Of a DNA stretch of 64,000 bases, positions 32,743 to 44,290 are shown piece after piece. Source of the DNA: Siphonodentalium dalli (taxonomy: Eukaryota; Mollusca; Scaphopoda; Gadilida; Siphonodentaliidae). A program made the position numbers and the translations under genes. Within the stretch, counting starts at the first letter, position 1, and each line of letters begins with the position of its first letter. Under the pieces are notes generated by a model. It did no database searches. It had not been told where the DNA came from and saw nothing but the letters and a program-made list of their open reading frames with translations. The stretch covers positions 22,260,991-22,324,990 of the forward strand of contig CP136061.1 in the NCBI GenBank assembly GCA_032622095.1, read 5' to 3'.

Positions 32743-32945
32743 GTTAATCTCTACTTTATACGCGTTGCTATCTCAATCATAATAGATGGGATGTGAATAA
32801 TCTTTTGTATATTAACAATGACTCAACAATGGGATGAAGTATATCGCACATGTGACATGTTTTGTTAAGTAATCACATGCCCGATTAAGAGATCTTTCCA
32901 ATTCACCCTTGATATACTAAATATTAATTGATGAGTACACTAATG

Positions 32946-33565
32946 CCCTAAATAATCGACTCCTTAACCACAGCAGAATTATGGGTAACTTTTCAGGATT
33001 TAGTCGGAAATATGGCTTGTGGCCATTCATCGGAAATATGGCTTGTTGCCATTCATATGAAAGCTCTCACTGAGAGCTTTCTGATGAATGGCAACAAGCC
33101 ATATTTCCCACTAAATCCTGAAAAGTTACCCATAATTCTGCTGTGGTTAACCCTTTACCCAACAGAAGGGCCCTGTGCCAATGCATTCTCTTATATATGC
33201 GAGTCGACCATAGGTCGCCTCGCATATATAAGAGAATGCATTGGCTTAACACATTAAAAATTATAAAATTGTTAAAGAATGTAAGAAAAAATGGTAAAAA
33301 GTGTTAAAAAAAGTTTTTTTTTTAGGCCAATGCATTCTCTTATATATGCGAGGCGACCTATGGTCGACTCGCATATATAAGATAATGCATTGGCACAGGG
33401 CATAACTGTAACTATCACAATGTGGTCAAGGAGCCGGTTCCAATGATACCCATATTTGTATGGTTCTATTGAGACATACCGAAGATATTTTAGGCTGTTG
33501 AAGCTTTATTTGGCCGGTTTTGGCCGGTTTGTTGGGTAAAGGGTTAAGGAGTCGATTATTTAGGG
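32946..33565. mobile_element. Foldback element with nested P1 insertion
   Basis: Ends CCCTAAATAATCGACTCC and its reverse complement. The arms continue through 'TTAACCACAGCAGAATTATG', 'AACTTTTCAGGATTTAGT' and 'GGAAATATGGCTTGT', meeting at about 33068. The right arm is interrupted by the P1 MITE at 33147-33547 exactly at the TTAA that is intact in the left arm (32963-32966). Confidence 0.85.
33147..33547. mobile_element. Family P1 TTAA MITE, copy 2
   Basis: TTAACCCTTTACCCAACA at the left and TGTTGGGTAAAGGGTTAA at the right. It has the two mutually inverted 69-nt palindromes separated by an AT-rich spacer, then a unique right portion with 'GGCCGGTTTTGGCCGG'. It is inserted in the foldback element's right arm. 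Confidence 0.9.
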
Positions 33566-34439
33566 GATTACTGTAGTTCCCTTATAATATACTAGGATAT
33601 GTTCAGATAATAACGTCAACAAAGATCATGCTTATTAACTGAACATTTCGCACCAATAAATATGAATCCTTCTGCTCTTTTGTTTTGTTTCTGTCTGCTT
33701 TTATTACTTACACCCCTCCAAATAAATAATAGACCGTCACAATGTATACTTTTATATTCTGAATGGGAGAATCCATTTTGCATATAAACGGTTAAGCCAC
33801 ATCAGACAATAATTTGTTTTACTAAACCTCAGTGGAAAAGTACATTTAAATGTAAATAAAACCGCCGTTAATTTATTGAATGAAAAACTAACAGAATCTG
33901 ATGTCAACTTCTATCTGTATTTCGATACAAGTGACGAACGCTGATATGCGATTGGGGTGGGGAGGCTAACCCCGGGGTTGTCGGAAGGACAGAGTAGTCC
34001 TCCCCCTAACCTCTTATATTTTGGCCTTTATTGAGAAATAAACAAATGACGAAATTGCTATGTATTTCTCATATGATTCATAAATATCCCGCTATGTTAA
34101 GTGGTCAAGTAGAAGCACGTATGTTGAAGTGGGCCAAACGTATATTATGATGCAATAAGAGATCTATCGTCCATGCACGGAAGTCGTGTCTAGCGGGATG
34201 TCGACTCGCGACTCAAGGGTTATTTTATTGTATCAAAATAGAACATCCGGGCGTCAGTTAACAAAGTGAATTCACCGACTATCATTACACAGATAGCCGT
34301 GTATAAAATAATAACCCCATATATGTTAAGAATAGCAGTCAATTGAAAATGCTCAAGTATTTGACTGATCTACCCAATACCCATTTATAATCCGTTTACT
34401 ATATATCTGTTGAGTCTGTGTTTTAACCAGAACTGGGTG
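33566..34439. other. Unassigned DNA
   Basis: No gene recognised. 'GATATGTTCAGATAATAA' (33596) matches the hairpin repeats at 57845 and 58521. 33655-33735 repeats a segment at 26928-27020. Confidence 0.45.
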
Positions 34440-34534
34440 ATATATAATGACTTAAAACCTATTCCGTCATATAATTTCCCCACATAATAAATGTGGTACA
34501 TAAATGTACGGATGATATGATAAAGGGGAGTATG

Positions 34535-35616
34535 CAGGCACGTGGCTAGAGGGTCTCCGTTCGGGTGAGGGGTTTCACACCTTGATAATTCCAACTGCAC
34601 CCCCCCTCCTTGAATCAGACCAGAGACAATGTTTTTGCATAATTCCATTTGCACACCCCCCCCCCCCTTGAATCATACCAAAACACCCCTTAAATTGAAT
34701 CAGACCAAAGGTTTTGCATAATTTCATTCCCTTCTTGCACCTAAGTGTTCTCAGGTATAATAGCCTATTTATAAACCATTGTTCTATCTACCCGGTATGA
34801 TAATATTCATATATTTTGAACCTGAAAATTGCACAAATCCTAACATCTAGTGGTCTAACTCCAGACAAATGCCCACGACTACGGGCAATAGATCAGGACA
34901 CACCGGGCCCGGTGTGAGAAAAGTTTGAAAACTAAACAAGAAAATCGCAAAATCCTAGCATCTAGATTGACCTCAAGCTTTCCTAGTGTTGGAAAATTCA
35001 AACCTCATACTCTCCCTTAGTTTGGAAATTTCCCAACTGATGACCATTTCAGGCAAAAAATTTAACCAAATGTAGTAAAATATCGTCTTCTTAAACTCAT
35101 TTAGCATTTTTTTTATTGAAATCTGAACAAGAAAATCGCAAAATCCTAGCATCTAGACTAGCCTCAAGCATTCATAGAGTTGGAAATTTCAAACCTGATG
35201 ACAATCAATTCCAGTGACAATTTTGACCAACTGTAGGACAATATTGTTTTCTTAAATTAACTAGAGGTTTTTGACTGGCCATGGGGGGGGGGGGGGGAGA
35301 CACCAGGGCACAAGCTTTCCAAGTGTTGGAAATTTCCAACCTGAAAATTTCTAATTGATGGCCATTTCAGTCAAAAAAATTTACCAAAAAAAGGAAAATA
35401 TGCAAATATTGGTCCAAAAACAATAAATTCTCCGCAATATATTGTTTGAAAATCAAACTACAAGAACATTTTCAACCTATTGTTGGTGTGAAATTTCCAA
35501 CACTAATGTTGTGTCAGGTATCAACTGTTGAAAAATTTGACCAAAGTTGGGGGGAGTGAGACACCCCCCCCCCAAACCCCCCACCCCCCCCCCCCCCCCC
35601 CGTCGCCACGTCTCTG
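34535..35616. mobile_element. hAT-like non-autonomous element (1082 bp)
   Basis: TIRs CAGGCACGTGGC and, inverted, CAGAGACGTGGC. Flanks are GGAGTATG and AGAGTATG, an 8-bp duplication with one mismatch, as expected for hAT. The empty site in repeat H at about 49720 confirms the insertion. The interior has repeated blocks 'AAATCGCAAAATCCTAGCAT' (34943 and 35132) and 'GTTGGAAATTTC', long G and C runs (35283-35297; 35565-35601), and no transposase. Confidence 0.85.
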
Positions 35617-35842
35617 AGAGTATGTCTGCTGGTCATATTAAAGAGTCCTAATATAATAATGACAAAGGCCCAAATTTATTGTAGACAAATTTCTCCTCGT
35701 TCTCCTGACATAAATTTTGAAGTGGATGTAGGATCCTGTAGCGGTTAAATTGAATTTTGAAAAGGGTTTTAGAACGTACACCCCTCCCCCTATGCAAAAT
35801 AGCAGATTTTATTTATGCTTAAAGTAGAATTTATACATTTTT

Positions 35843-36470
35843 TTAAAGGCACGGGCGGCGTTCGTTGCAGAAATATTCATATCAGTTCAAATCGCCATCA
35901 ACAGAAGGAATATTAAAATATATATAGTTTTGTTCATATGCCAAACATAATCAGCGCGTAAATAGTATATTGTCGTCAAGACGCACTGGCCAGAGTATAC
36001 TTGTGGGGTGACCGCACATACCTATGAATACTTGTGGGATGCGATCTTTTGTTTGAGTAACTTGTGGGGTGCAACCCACAACTGACGATTGTTTAAAGAG
36101 CGTATTTTAAAAGAGAAGTTTTGCTTCTGTTTACATAACACAGCACAATTCAATTGGTTAATTACACACAAATGATATAAACGTTCTTTATTATTTCCAT
36201 ATCAGGAAAACAGTAACAAATAACGCTCTTTATGTTTACCATATCCGGGTCTAAACAAAAGCCAGATCTGATAACGTAACGTTTTTTTTAGCTTTTGTTC
36301 ACATAACAAAGGAAAACAAATTGACAATAACATACTGTTTATGCCATATTTCTGATTGGTATAAGAACAAGGTCTGTCTATATTTTACTATTCTTTGTGT
36401 TTATGGCGGTTTTTGACGGAGGTGAATATTTTAACAGCATATCCACCGCCAACACCGCACGTATCTTTAA
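35843..36470. mobile_element. Family P3 TTAA MITE with extra internal DNA
   Basis: TTAA-AGGCACG at the left and CGTATCT-TTAA at the right. It is about 150-190 bp longer than other P3 copies; the extra DNA near 35970-36110 contains three 'ACTTGTGGGGTG/ACTTGTGGGATG' repeats. It interrupts repeat H, and the uninterrupted H copy carries one TTTAAATTTT site there, which supports a TTAA target duplication. Confidence 0.8.
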
Positions 36471-36612
36471 TTTACTCACAATGAGTTGAAAAGATGCCAA
36501 AATGTTTTGATATGGTCATCAGTTGCAGATTGTTGACTCTGTCATACTAAGCGAATTTCACATCACGTTTCTACTTATAGGTCCCAGTCTGTGGTATCAA
36601 TGCTATACTTAC

Positions 36613-37012
36613 TTAACCCTTTACCCAACAAACCGGCCAAAACCGGCCAAATAAAGCTTCAACAGCCTAAAATATCTTCGGTCTGTCTCAATAGAACCAT
36701 ACAAATATGGGTATCATTGGAACCGGCTCCTTGACCACATTGTGATAGTTACAGTTATGCCCTGTGCCAATGCATTCTCTTATATATGCGAGTCGACCAT
36801 AGGTCGCCTCGCATATATAAGAGAATGCATTGGCCTAAAAAAAATCTTTTTTTAACACTTTTTACCATTTTTTCTTACATTCTTTAACAATTTTATAATT
36901 TTTAATGTGTTAAGCCAATGCATTCTCTTATATATGCGAGGCGACCTATGGTCGACTCGCATATATAAGAGAATGCATTGGCACAGGGCCGTTATGTTGG
37001 GTAAAGGGTTAA
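36613..37012. mobile_element. Family P1 TTAA MITE, copy 3 (reverse orientation)
   Basis: TTAACCCTTTACCCAACA at 36613 and TTGGGTAAAGGGTTAA ending at 37012. The 'GGCCAAAACCGG' side is now on the left. Both 69-nt palindromes are present at about 36765-36833 and 36914-36982. Confidence 0.9.
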
Positions 37013-37153
37013 ATGACCTGAAGATCGATTGGGGTCATTGGATTTTGACCGGCAGTGTAATTAAAAAGAGTGTGTGGAAGGGATTCACACGAACCTTGTT
37101 TCATTATTCTGCCAGTCAAAACCAATTACCCCAATCGATCTTCAAGTCATTCA
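37011..37153. repeat. Small inverted-repeat element
   Basis: Arms of about 43 bp: 'AATGACCTGAAGATCGATTG' and, at the other side, its near reverse complement ending 'TCTTCAAGTCATT', with a 55-bp loop. The P1 copy 3 ends directly at its left border. Confidence 0.7.
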
Positions 37154-37511
37154 TTATAATAATTACATTCTGATAGCATTATAATAACATGAGCATCTTT
37201 TCAAAACAACAAAAACAATGGAAAGTAACACATTGTTCAAATTCCAACAGTCTCACATTAACAACACGCAGCGGGCGCTTGCACCCGATCTGATTGAAGC
37301 GACGTAAGTGGTTCATCGCTTTGTATGAAGTGGTGACTGCAGTTATTGTTTGATGAACATCGGAAACCGTTCGTGTAAACCATGGCGATTTGTACTGGTT
37401 CTTATGGGCATTGTGTGAATGTAGAGGTATGTGATTATTTGATAGCAAACAGCAACCGGGTGTGTTGATACACTCAAGGATGTGGTGGCAGGGGGACGTT
37501 CAACCCCAACT
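37154..37511. other. Unassigned DNA
   Basis: An 89-aa minus frame (37179-37448) has no recognised pattern. Confidence 0.4.
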
Positions 37512-38021
37512 AGATTATGTCATGAAACTCTACTCTGGCTAACGCCCCTAGAGATCATATTCCACCAGTACAAAACCTGGGAATTTTTGAAGTTTGACAG
37601 GGAACTTTATAAAGTTGAAAAAAAATAGCTCGGGGAATATATTTCTTAGTTATTATCTGTTCCTTAATAATGTACTTCACTGTAGGTGAATGTCCCAGCT
37701 TAAAATTCCATGCTTTTCTCTGACTTGGTGAGCTGATATAGCAATACACTTTGAATGAATTATCCAGGAGAAATTCCATAATTGTAAGCGACGCAAAGCA
37801 AAATAGCTCACAAAGTCACTTAAATCGTGCAATTTCGGGTTTGGGACCATTACCTACAGTTAAGTACATTAAGGAACAGGTAATAACTAAGAAATATATT
37901 CCCCGCGTTACCTTTTCGACTTTATAAGGTTCTCTGTCAAAACTTCAAAAAGTTCCCAGGTTTTGTACTGGTGGAATATCTCTATACGGGCGTTAGCCAC
38001 AGTAGCAATTCATGGCATGAT
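37512..38021. mobile_element. Family D long-TIR element, copy 3
   Basis: Ends AGATTATGTCATGAAACTC and …GCAATTCATGGCATGATC. The inverted arms of about 200 bp share 'AATATATTCCCCGCG'/'CGGGGAATATATT' and 'AAGCGACGCAAAGC'. It aligns with copy 1 at 3307 and with the fragment at 27603. Confidence 0.75.
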
Positions 38022-38113
38022 CCCCCCCAACTTTTGTGAAAAGTTCAAGTTGACAATTCATGCCCGACACAATATCAGCTGGAAAGTTCGGACTAAAATA
38101 TGTTCAAATTGGC

Positions 38114-38716
38114 TTGATAGTTTGATAGCTTGATAGTTTGATAGCTTGATAGCTTGATAGTTTGATAGTTTGATAGCTTGATAGTTTGATAGCTTGATAG
38201 TTTGATAGTTTGATAGCTTGATAGCTTGATAGCTTGATAGTTTGATAGCTTGATAGCTTGATAGTTTGATAGCTTGATAGCTTGATAGTTTGATAGCTTG
38301 ATAGCTTGATAGTTTGATAGCTTGATAGCTTGATAGCTTGATAGCTTGATAGTTTGATAGTTTGATAGTTTGATAGCTTGATAGCTTGATAGTTTGATAG
38401 CTTGATAGTTGATAGTTTGATAGCTTGATAGTTTGATAGTTTGATAGCTTGATAGTTTGACAGTTTGATAGTTTGATAGCTTGATAGTTTGATAGCTTGA
38501 TAGCTTGATAGTTTGATAGTTTGATAGCTTGATAGCTTGATAGCTTGATAGCTTGATAGTTTGATAGTTTGATAGCTTGATAGCTTGATAGTTTGATAGC
38601 TTGATAGTTTGATAGCTTGATAGCTTGATAGTTTGATAGTTTGATAGTTTGATAGCTTGATAGTTTGATAGCTTGATAGTTTGATAGCTTGATAGTTTGA
38701 TAGTTTGATAGTTTGA
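38114..38716. repeat. 8-bp satellite (TTGATAGY)n, about 75 units
   Basis: A nearly perfect array of TTGATAGT and TTGATAGC units in irregular order. Rare exceptions are a 7-bp unit near 38402 and one TTGACAGT near 38456. Because 3 x 8 = 24, one minus-strand frame stays open (Ile-Lys-Leu-Ser/Tyr-Gln pattern, 206 codons); this is a consequence of the repeat. Confidence 0.97.
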
Positions 38717-39606
38717 TTTTCCACTCAGTATTTAGTGTGACGTTTATCTTCGACTAAAACTGACATATTTTCTTACATTCAATCAAAATTTTTGTACTGA
38801 ATTAAATGGCGATAAGTTGGAAAAAGTCCAACCGTAGGAGCAGTGTCAGGTTAGGAATTTCCAACAGTTCGAAAGTCTGAAGTACCAGTTGTAAAAAAGT
38901 GGAAGTTTAAAGACACACTTGGCAAAAGTTAACAGGAACAATTTCTTTATATTGAAACCTGATGATTTAATTTAAGTCAATCCTGCGCGAGTGCAAATGG
39001 GCCCAAAACATTACGCGTTTTTCTTTCCGGTATCGATGACGTATCGATGTAATTATGGGGTTGCAGTTATGAGCTGTTGCGCGTTCACCGAGAAATAACT
39101 GCAACAAGTCACGTGGGTGCCGACCAATCGGAATGCTGGATTTAGTGATAATCACACTTAGTATGTAAATATACGGAGACTATCGAATCGGATTGTGTAC
39201 CTTTAACACTTTGTGTACGAAACCAATCACATCCGATTGCGAGCGTCCATGCTTTTGTTGAGATATATAACACACATAAGAATCCAGGAACATCGCCCAC
39301 AAGAAACCTGGTTTATTTTAGCATTTGATACCAGTATAGCCTGCCTTGTAGAGTTATCGAAATAATAGAAACCTTCACCTCTTGCCATTCGAGCACGTTT
39401 ACGATAAAGAGTGTTCTCTGCTGGATATGGTAACCATAAAGAGCATTTGTCTCATTTCTATGCAGAACAGTGATTGTATATTCGAGGTGTGCCATCGTTT
39501 CGGCAGCTGGGCCACATCACTTCAAACAACAGAAGCAAACTATAAAAAAATAGAAAACTGCAAACAGAAAACCAATACAACAGTCAACAGACAACAGAAA
39601 TTTAAT
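38717..39606. other. Unassigned DNA
   Basis: 38800-38940 has weak similarity to the hAT-like interior ('GGAATTTCCAACAG', 'GTGTCAGG'). No gene recognised. Confidence 0.4.
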
Positions 39607-39777
39607 CTGAATCACTGGGTCACTAGCGGATTGATTGAGCCGGGTCAACTCAACCACCCGTCTCTGAACCATTGCGTCATTAGCCGATTTATTGAGCCGG
39701 GTCAACTCAACCACCCGTCTCTGATTCACTACGTCACTAGCCGATTGATTGAGCCGGGTCAACTCAACACCCGCCTC
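39607..39777. repeat. 57-bp tandem repeat, 3 copies
   Basis: Units begin at 39607, 39664 and 39721, each with 'GATTGATTGAGCCGGGTCAA'-like core. Being a multiple of three (19 codons), it keeps overlapping frames open on both strands (39382-39813 plus, 39517-39915 minus), which therefore are weak gene evidence. Confidence 0.92.
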
Positions 39778-40088
39778 CGAAGAGATGTAGGACCGAAGTG
39801 CGTCATGAACTAAGCCATATCCACAAGTCAATAACTCGCATGAAACGGCGACCCTACCATTAGACCCTACACCACGCCTCATGGGATACACCCACGGCAA
39901 ACGGGGGTGACACATTAGGGGTTTTTTACCCCTCGCAGTGGGGCGCTGGACCTATTGGCTTATTGGCCTCTTTTGCTCACGGGGACGTGCCAAACGCAAC
40001 GGATTGTCTGGTTGAATTTGCGGCTTGTATATTTTGAGTCGTAAACTGCTTAAACACCTCAAAATAAGTAAGTTGCCCGTGACACATG
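39778..40088. other. Unassigned DNA
   Basis: No gene recognised. A short 'CCTATTGGCTTATTGGCC' direct repeat lies at 39951. Confidence 0.4.
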
Positions 40089-40443
40089 GCAACCTTCCAT
40101 GACTGGAGCTTCCTTAAAGTTTGCGAAAACCGTGTGCCAATGCATTCTCTTCTATATGCGAGTCTCATGTAGAGTATATTATGATTGATTAATCCTGAGG
40201 TTTGTGGCCGGAGCTGCGCTGGTGAAGCGTTAAAGGCCATACATTTTCTTATATATGCGAGTCTCCCATAGGAGCCTCGCATATATAAGAGAATGCAATG
40301 GCTTCCAAGGTCAAGGTAAATATTGTTAGGCTAAAGTATTCTCTTATATGTGCGAAGCTCCCCATCGTGGGACTATATAAGAGAATGCACTGGCCCATGG
40401 TTTTCGCAAATAAATCAGGAAGCTCCAGTCATGGAAGGGTTAA
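40089..40443. mobile_element. Family P2 TTAA MITE
   Basis: Inverted ends CCTTCCATGACTGGAGCTTCC (one base beyond 20 if read with its neighbour, so shown here as 'CCATGACTGGAGCTTCC') and, at the right, GGAAGCTCCAGTCATGG followed by AAGGG-TTAA. The left target copy reads GCAA, so it has mutated. Inside are three palindrome-type blocks with 'TCTTATATATGCGAG', and a nested TTAA-bounded half element at about 40187. Confidence 0.75.
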
Positions 40444-40624
40444 TGTCAACTACCTGAGTCCTTGTTTCATTGAAATTATGAGCAGCGTTTTGTGCAGAGG
40501 TAATTCTCAAATCAAGTCACAAAAACGTTATCCCGATAGCACGACAATGAAAATCTTATATTAGTTCTGCATGTATCCCGATAGCACGACAATAATTTGG
40601 AGGCACCATGGCCTCCTTGTAAAT

Positions 40625-40955
40625 CAGCCTTTTCGCCCAAAACCCAGCAATTTATCTGCTTATAATAGAACTTATTTTAGGTAGATAATCTGCTTAGAAT
40701 CACCTTATTTTGAGTCGATAATGTGCTGAAATTAAGAGAATTTTGGTCACATTATCGACTCATAATGAGGCGATTCTAAGCATATGTGCGGACAATGACA
40801 CAAAAAGCCAACAAGACTGTTCATGTGTACGCTCTTTAAATTGTGTTGTCCTTATGGCCCGCGCCGTAAAACGAAATAACGGGTATGGGTCCATTATCTG
40901 ATTATTTCAGAATCAAATAATCACATTATGTGCATATTTGTGCGATGGTGTGTTG
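40625..40955 (+). mobile_element. Family X MITE
   Basis: Starts CAGCCTTTTCGCCC and ends GCGATGGTGTGTTG. The inner hairpin spans about 40690-40785 and the block 'GGCCCGCGCCGTAAAACG' is present. It is diverged from the copies in the tandem duplication. Confidence 0.7.
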
Positions 40956-42062
40956 CGTAATCAGTAGACACTATATTCAAGGTGCCAAGTCACCAAGGAG
41001 AGGTCAGGCTGTCGTCAACCGATAACTCTGACTTTTCAAGATGGCCAGATGTTCCACCTACAGTAAGAAACATCATATTTGATTGGTCAGACAGCCGCGT
41101 AACATGACCAAATATTCCGCCTCCCGTAAATAACAGCGTCTTTGATTGGTCAGACAGCCGCGCAAAATAACCCATTTTTACGTCTCGAGCCGTTAACATA
41201 AGGGAAACCAAGACAACCGGTTCATCGTCTTTCGGTGGACCGCTTTTTTAATGACGTCATTTCACGTTGAACAACGTTATGGAGAGAACGATAGGGGATT
41301 TTGACATTTTCTGCTGATCATTCGTCGGAATAAATGTAAAAATTCTATGAATGACCAGGACTGTCGGCAGAACATATACTCCAAGCCGCCAATGTCACAC
41401 CATGTTACCGTCAATCCACCACAATAACTTATAATGTCCAGCATACGTGAACATTACCTCTTGGTGAACCCAGCGATTTGGATATTTTTGGAATGTCGAC
41501 TCGTCCCATTAAATTTGTGTTTATTTAAGAATGTATCCACTTGTCACATCATCAGTTATAAGATATGTTGTATCATATTGACGCGAGAATTCTCTTCAAT
41601 AGATTGCGCATATCACAAACGAGAGATTGAGAAGGGAAGACACAGACATTCCCGTCAGAAATAGAGGATAGACCATGTCATGTCTGTAAGACGAACTCGG
41701 TTGAGAACGAATCACACTTTGTTATGAATCGCCCGGCATACGACAAACCTTCGCATTAGTTGTATCGCAGCAATAGGGGGGTATATAACCGATTTACATA
41801 GAATGGCAAAAAACAATAAATTTCATTTTATAATGGAAAATAGGCACATTGTCACCATAAATATCACATGCGACATGATCCGGTCCTTCTTTGAAAAGCA
41901 TGCAGCAGAGTTTATCCATTGCATAATAATTATATGAAAAATTGTTATTGAGTGCAGAACATAAATTTGTACAGAGTCGGGTTTTAGTTTAATTCATGCT
42001 ATTACTGTATATGTATGTTTTACATTATGTGTATGTTATATGTTTGCGACTGCTCATTGATT
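40956..42062. other. Unassigned DNA
   Basis: 'GATTGGTCAGACAGCCGCG' occurs twice (41082 and 41144) as part of a short imperfect duplication. No gene recognised. Confidence 0.4.
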
Positions 42063-42938
42063 AGTCCAAGTCTTCTCGTACTAAAACCAGCTAAGATATT
42101 GGGATGGGGATGCTGGTATTTAGTCCGAGATCGCCGCCATAGGCTTCTTATAACACGAGTTACGCCCAGGGTTTGTGGCGGGAATTCGTGGTGTATTTTA
42201 CTCAATTTACTTCTCAAATCAATACATGATGCTATATACATCGGAAAGAGTGACATCTTATGATCATAATGGTGTATAATAATCTAACTTTCATGTTAAA
42301 TTCCACATAGAATATTCCGGTTGATTGCCACTAACGTCGCTTTTTTATATGTTTGTTTACGTTCTAACTGAAAGACGAGTGTTCCGAAGAACTTCGGTAT
42401 TGTCCGGAGTTTGTTTTGGTGGTGACGAATTTCGATACAAACAAGATGGCAGCCGCCATATTTATTCTAATGCTCGTTGTGTTTACACTGTTTTAAACTG
42501 TGAGAGGGTTGTAATTCCCGTAATTTATTTAATGTATTACATTTATATCTTCAATATTTACTTAATCTATTTATTTATTTATTGACACACATAATTACAA
42601 TTACAATTGGAGAATTCATCGCCATGTGCGTGGTTAGTCGAAAATCTACGGAATATTTTCACCGGAAAATGCCGAACACAGTTCGCGAGGTCAACTGAGT
42701 TCGCATACTTTTAAAAATATGTCAACAATGCGGTAAATGTCTCTTTTCACATTAAATTACCGCTTTCAATTCACAACTGATGTGGGTTTCAGATCGAATA
42801 TCATGTCTTCTGCGGGAAAAAAAACCCGTTTATTGTCGCAATTGTGATATAAGAAGCCTATGGCGGCGATCTCGGACTAAATACCAGCATCTCCATCCCA
42901 ATATCTTAGCTGGTTTTAGTACGAGAAGACTTGGACTA
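42063..42938. mobile_element. Inverted-repeat element with about 92-bp TIRs
   Basis: 'AGTCCAAGTCTTCTCGTACT' at 42063 is inverted at the right end (…AGTACGAGAAGACTTGGACT, ending 42938). The arms are almost identical, reaching 'CGCCGCCATAGGCTTCTTAT'. The 690-bp interior has only short frames. No target duplication was recognised. Confidence 0.75.
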
Positions 42939-43465
42939 CCCATTGATGTGTTATTGCAATAAAATCTTGTATATAAGAGGTTATCTTCCCAAAGTGTCAT
43001 CGCATTCTGACTAACACATCTCATGATATCATAGAAAATTTCTGGGGGGAACTTAGTTTCTTTTTAGGTGTTTAAGATATTTGATCAGTCGCTGTGCAAA
43101 CTGCTGCAATGCGATCCAAAACGAGATTACTCATGTTGCATCACGCAATCACCATTGTCCATGTATCTATATCCTTGGAATCAACTTACTTAGCGACTAT
43201 ATCTCGATGAATGTAAGTGCCCTTTTTACCACCCAAATGCTTGTGTACATAGCTCAATCTTTTTGTGATGCAATGATTCGACTTACAACTGTGGAATTCG
43301 CTATTAAGTCATAACATGAACCCACTATACAGTTTAAATAGAGAATTATCAAAGTCGCGGAGTAGTGACGTCACGAACTAGGGGGTCGCGTAACTTTCAG
43401 ATGTGCGTGGTCCACAGAGCTCAGCTGCTGATGTTTTCATCTCTCGTATTACTAAGATTGCATCA
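42939..43465. other. Unassigned DNA
   Basis: No gene recognised; a 77-aa plus frame (43081-43314) lacks any identifiable feature. Confidence 0.4.
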
Positions 43466-43690
43466 TTAACCTTTTCATGACGGGGTCTGCGCTAGTGTGG
43501 CCTTAAAGATTCTCTTAGATATGTGAGTCTCCCATGTGGAACCTAGCTTATATACGAGAATGCACTGGCTTACAAGGCCAAGGTGAATATTGTTAGGCCA
43601 ATGTATTATCTTATATAGGCGAGGCTCCCTATGTGAGACTATCATATATAAGATAATGCATTGGCACGTGGAAGCTCCATGTATATATAC
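43466..43690. mobile_element. Family P2-like TTAA palindrome element
   Basis: TTAACCTTTTCATGACG at the left; 'GTGGAAGCTCCATG' near the right. It has two diverged palindromes with 'CTTATATACGAGAATGC' and 'CATATATAAGATAATGC'. The right TTAA is not clear. Confidence 0.6.
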
Positions 43691-43837
43691 ATGTATGTAT
43701 CACGTGATTGAAATAGTCCAGCAGATATGGTGTCTATTTATGGAAGAGGTTATTTCCGAGCGAAGCGGAAATGACCGAGTCGTTTATATGACCGGTGTGG
43801 TGTCCACCCTGGAATTTCCAAAATCGCCACCTTGAAG

Positions 43838-44106
43838 CAGACCGAAATGTCCAAGTTAGAAGAAGCTCCATTTCCATTTCCACATGGCCCCCTCCCCTCT
43901 TGGAAATTTACAACCTAACAACCCAATATTATTGCCATTTCAGACTAAATTTTTTTATCGAAGGTAGGAAAATATTATATATATATATTTTTTTATCCAA
44001 AATCAACAAATGTGACAGTAAATACTTGTTGGAATGTCAAACTTTCAGAACAAATTCAACCTACGTTTGGTCTAAAATTTAATGCGTCTGGTATGAGACG
44101 TCCCTG
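43838..44106. mobile_element. Fragment of the 34535-type hAT-like element
   Basis: Shares blocks 'TTGGAAATTTACAACCT', 'GCCATTTCAGACTAAA' and 'GGAAAATAT' and ends ACGTCCCTG, like the right terminus of the 34535 element. The left end is missing. Confidence 0.5.
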
Positions 44107-44290
44107 ACAGTGGAAGGGGAATTCGCATGCCTGTATTATAATACACGAATGGCGTTCAATCTTCATCTATTGGTATCAAAATCTTAGCGACGATAACTTT
44201 CAACGGAGATGAGATTAACTTCATCCTCTCTTGTAAATATCTGGGAAACATTTTTTATCAACGACTTATTGGACAAAGACAACATATACA

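Larger units (their letters stand above)
34440..36590 (+). repeat. Dispersed repeat H, interrupted by two insertions
   Basis: Pieces at 34440-34534, 35617-35842 and 36471-36590 align in order with the continuous segment 49640-50062 (shared blocks 'CACATAAT', 'CAAATTTCTCCTCGTTCTCC', 'TAGAACGTAC', 'GATGCCAAAATGTTTTGATA', 'GTTGCAGATTG'). The gaps are the hAT-like element at 34535 and the P3 MITE at 35843. H itself has no recognised function. Confidence 0.8.

Noticed and set aside
38104-38724. 206-codon minus-strand ORF with Ile-Lys-Leu-Ser/Tyr-Gln repeats
   Set aside because: It is the translation of the 8-bp satellite; all units lack stops in that frame by composition, so length is not evidence of a gene.
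39382-39915. Overlapping ORFs on both strands (143 and 132 codons)
   Set aside because: The 57-bp tandem repeat is a multiple of three and keeps both strands open; no domain or start context supports either.
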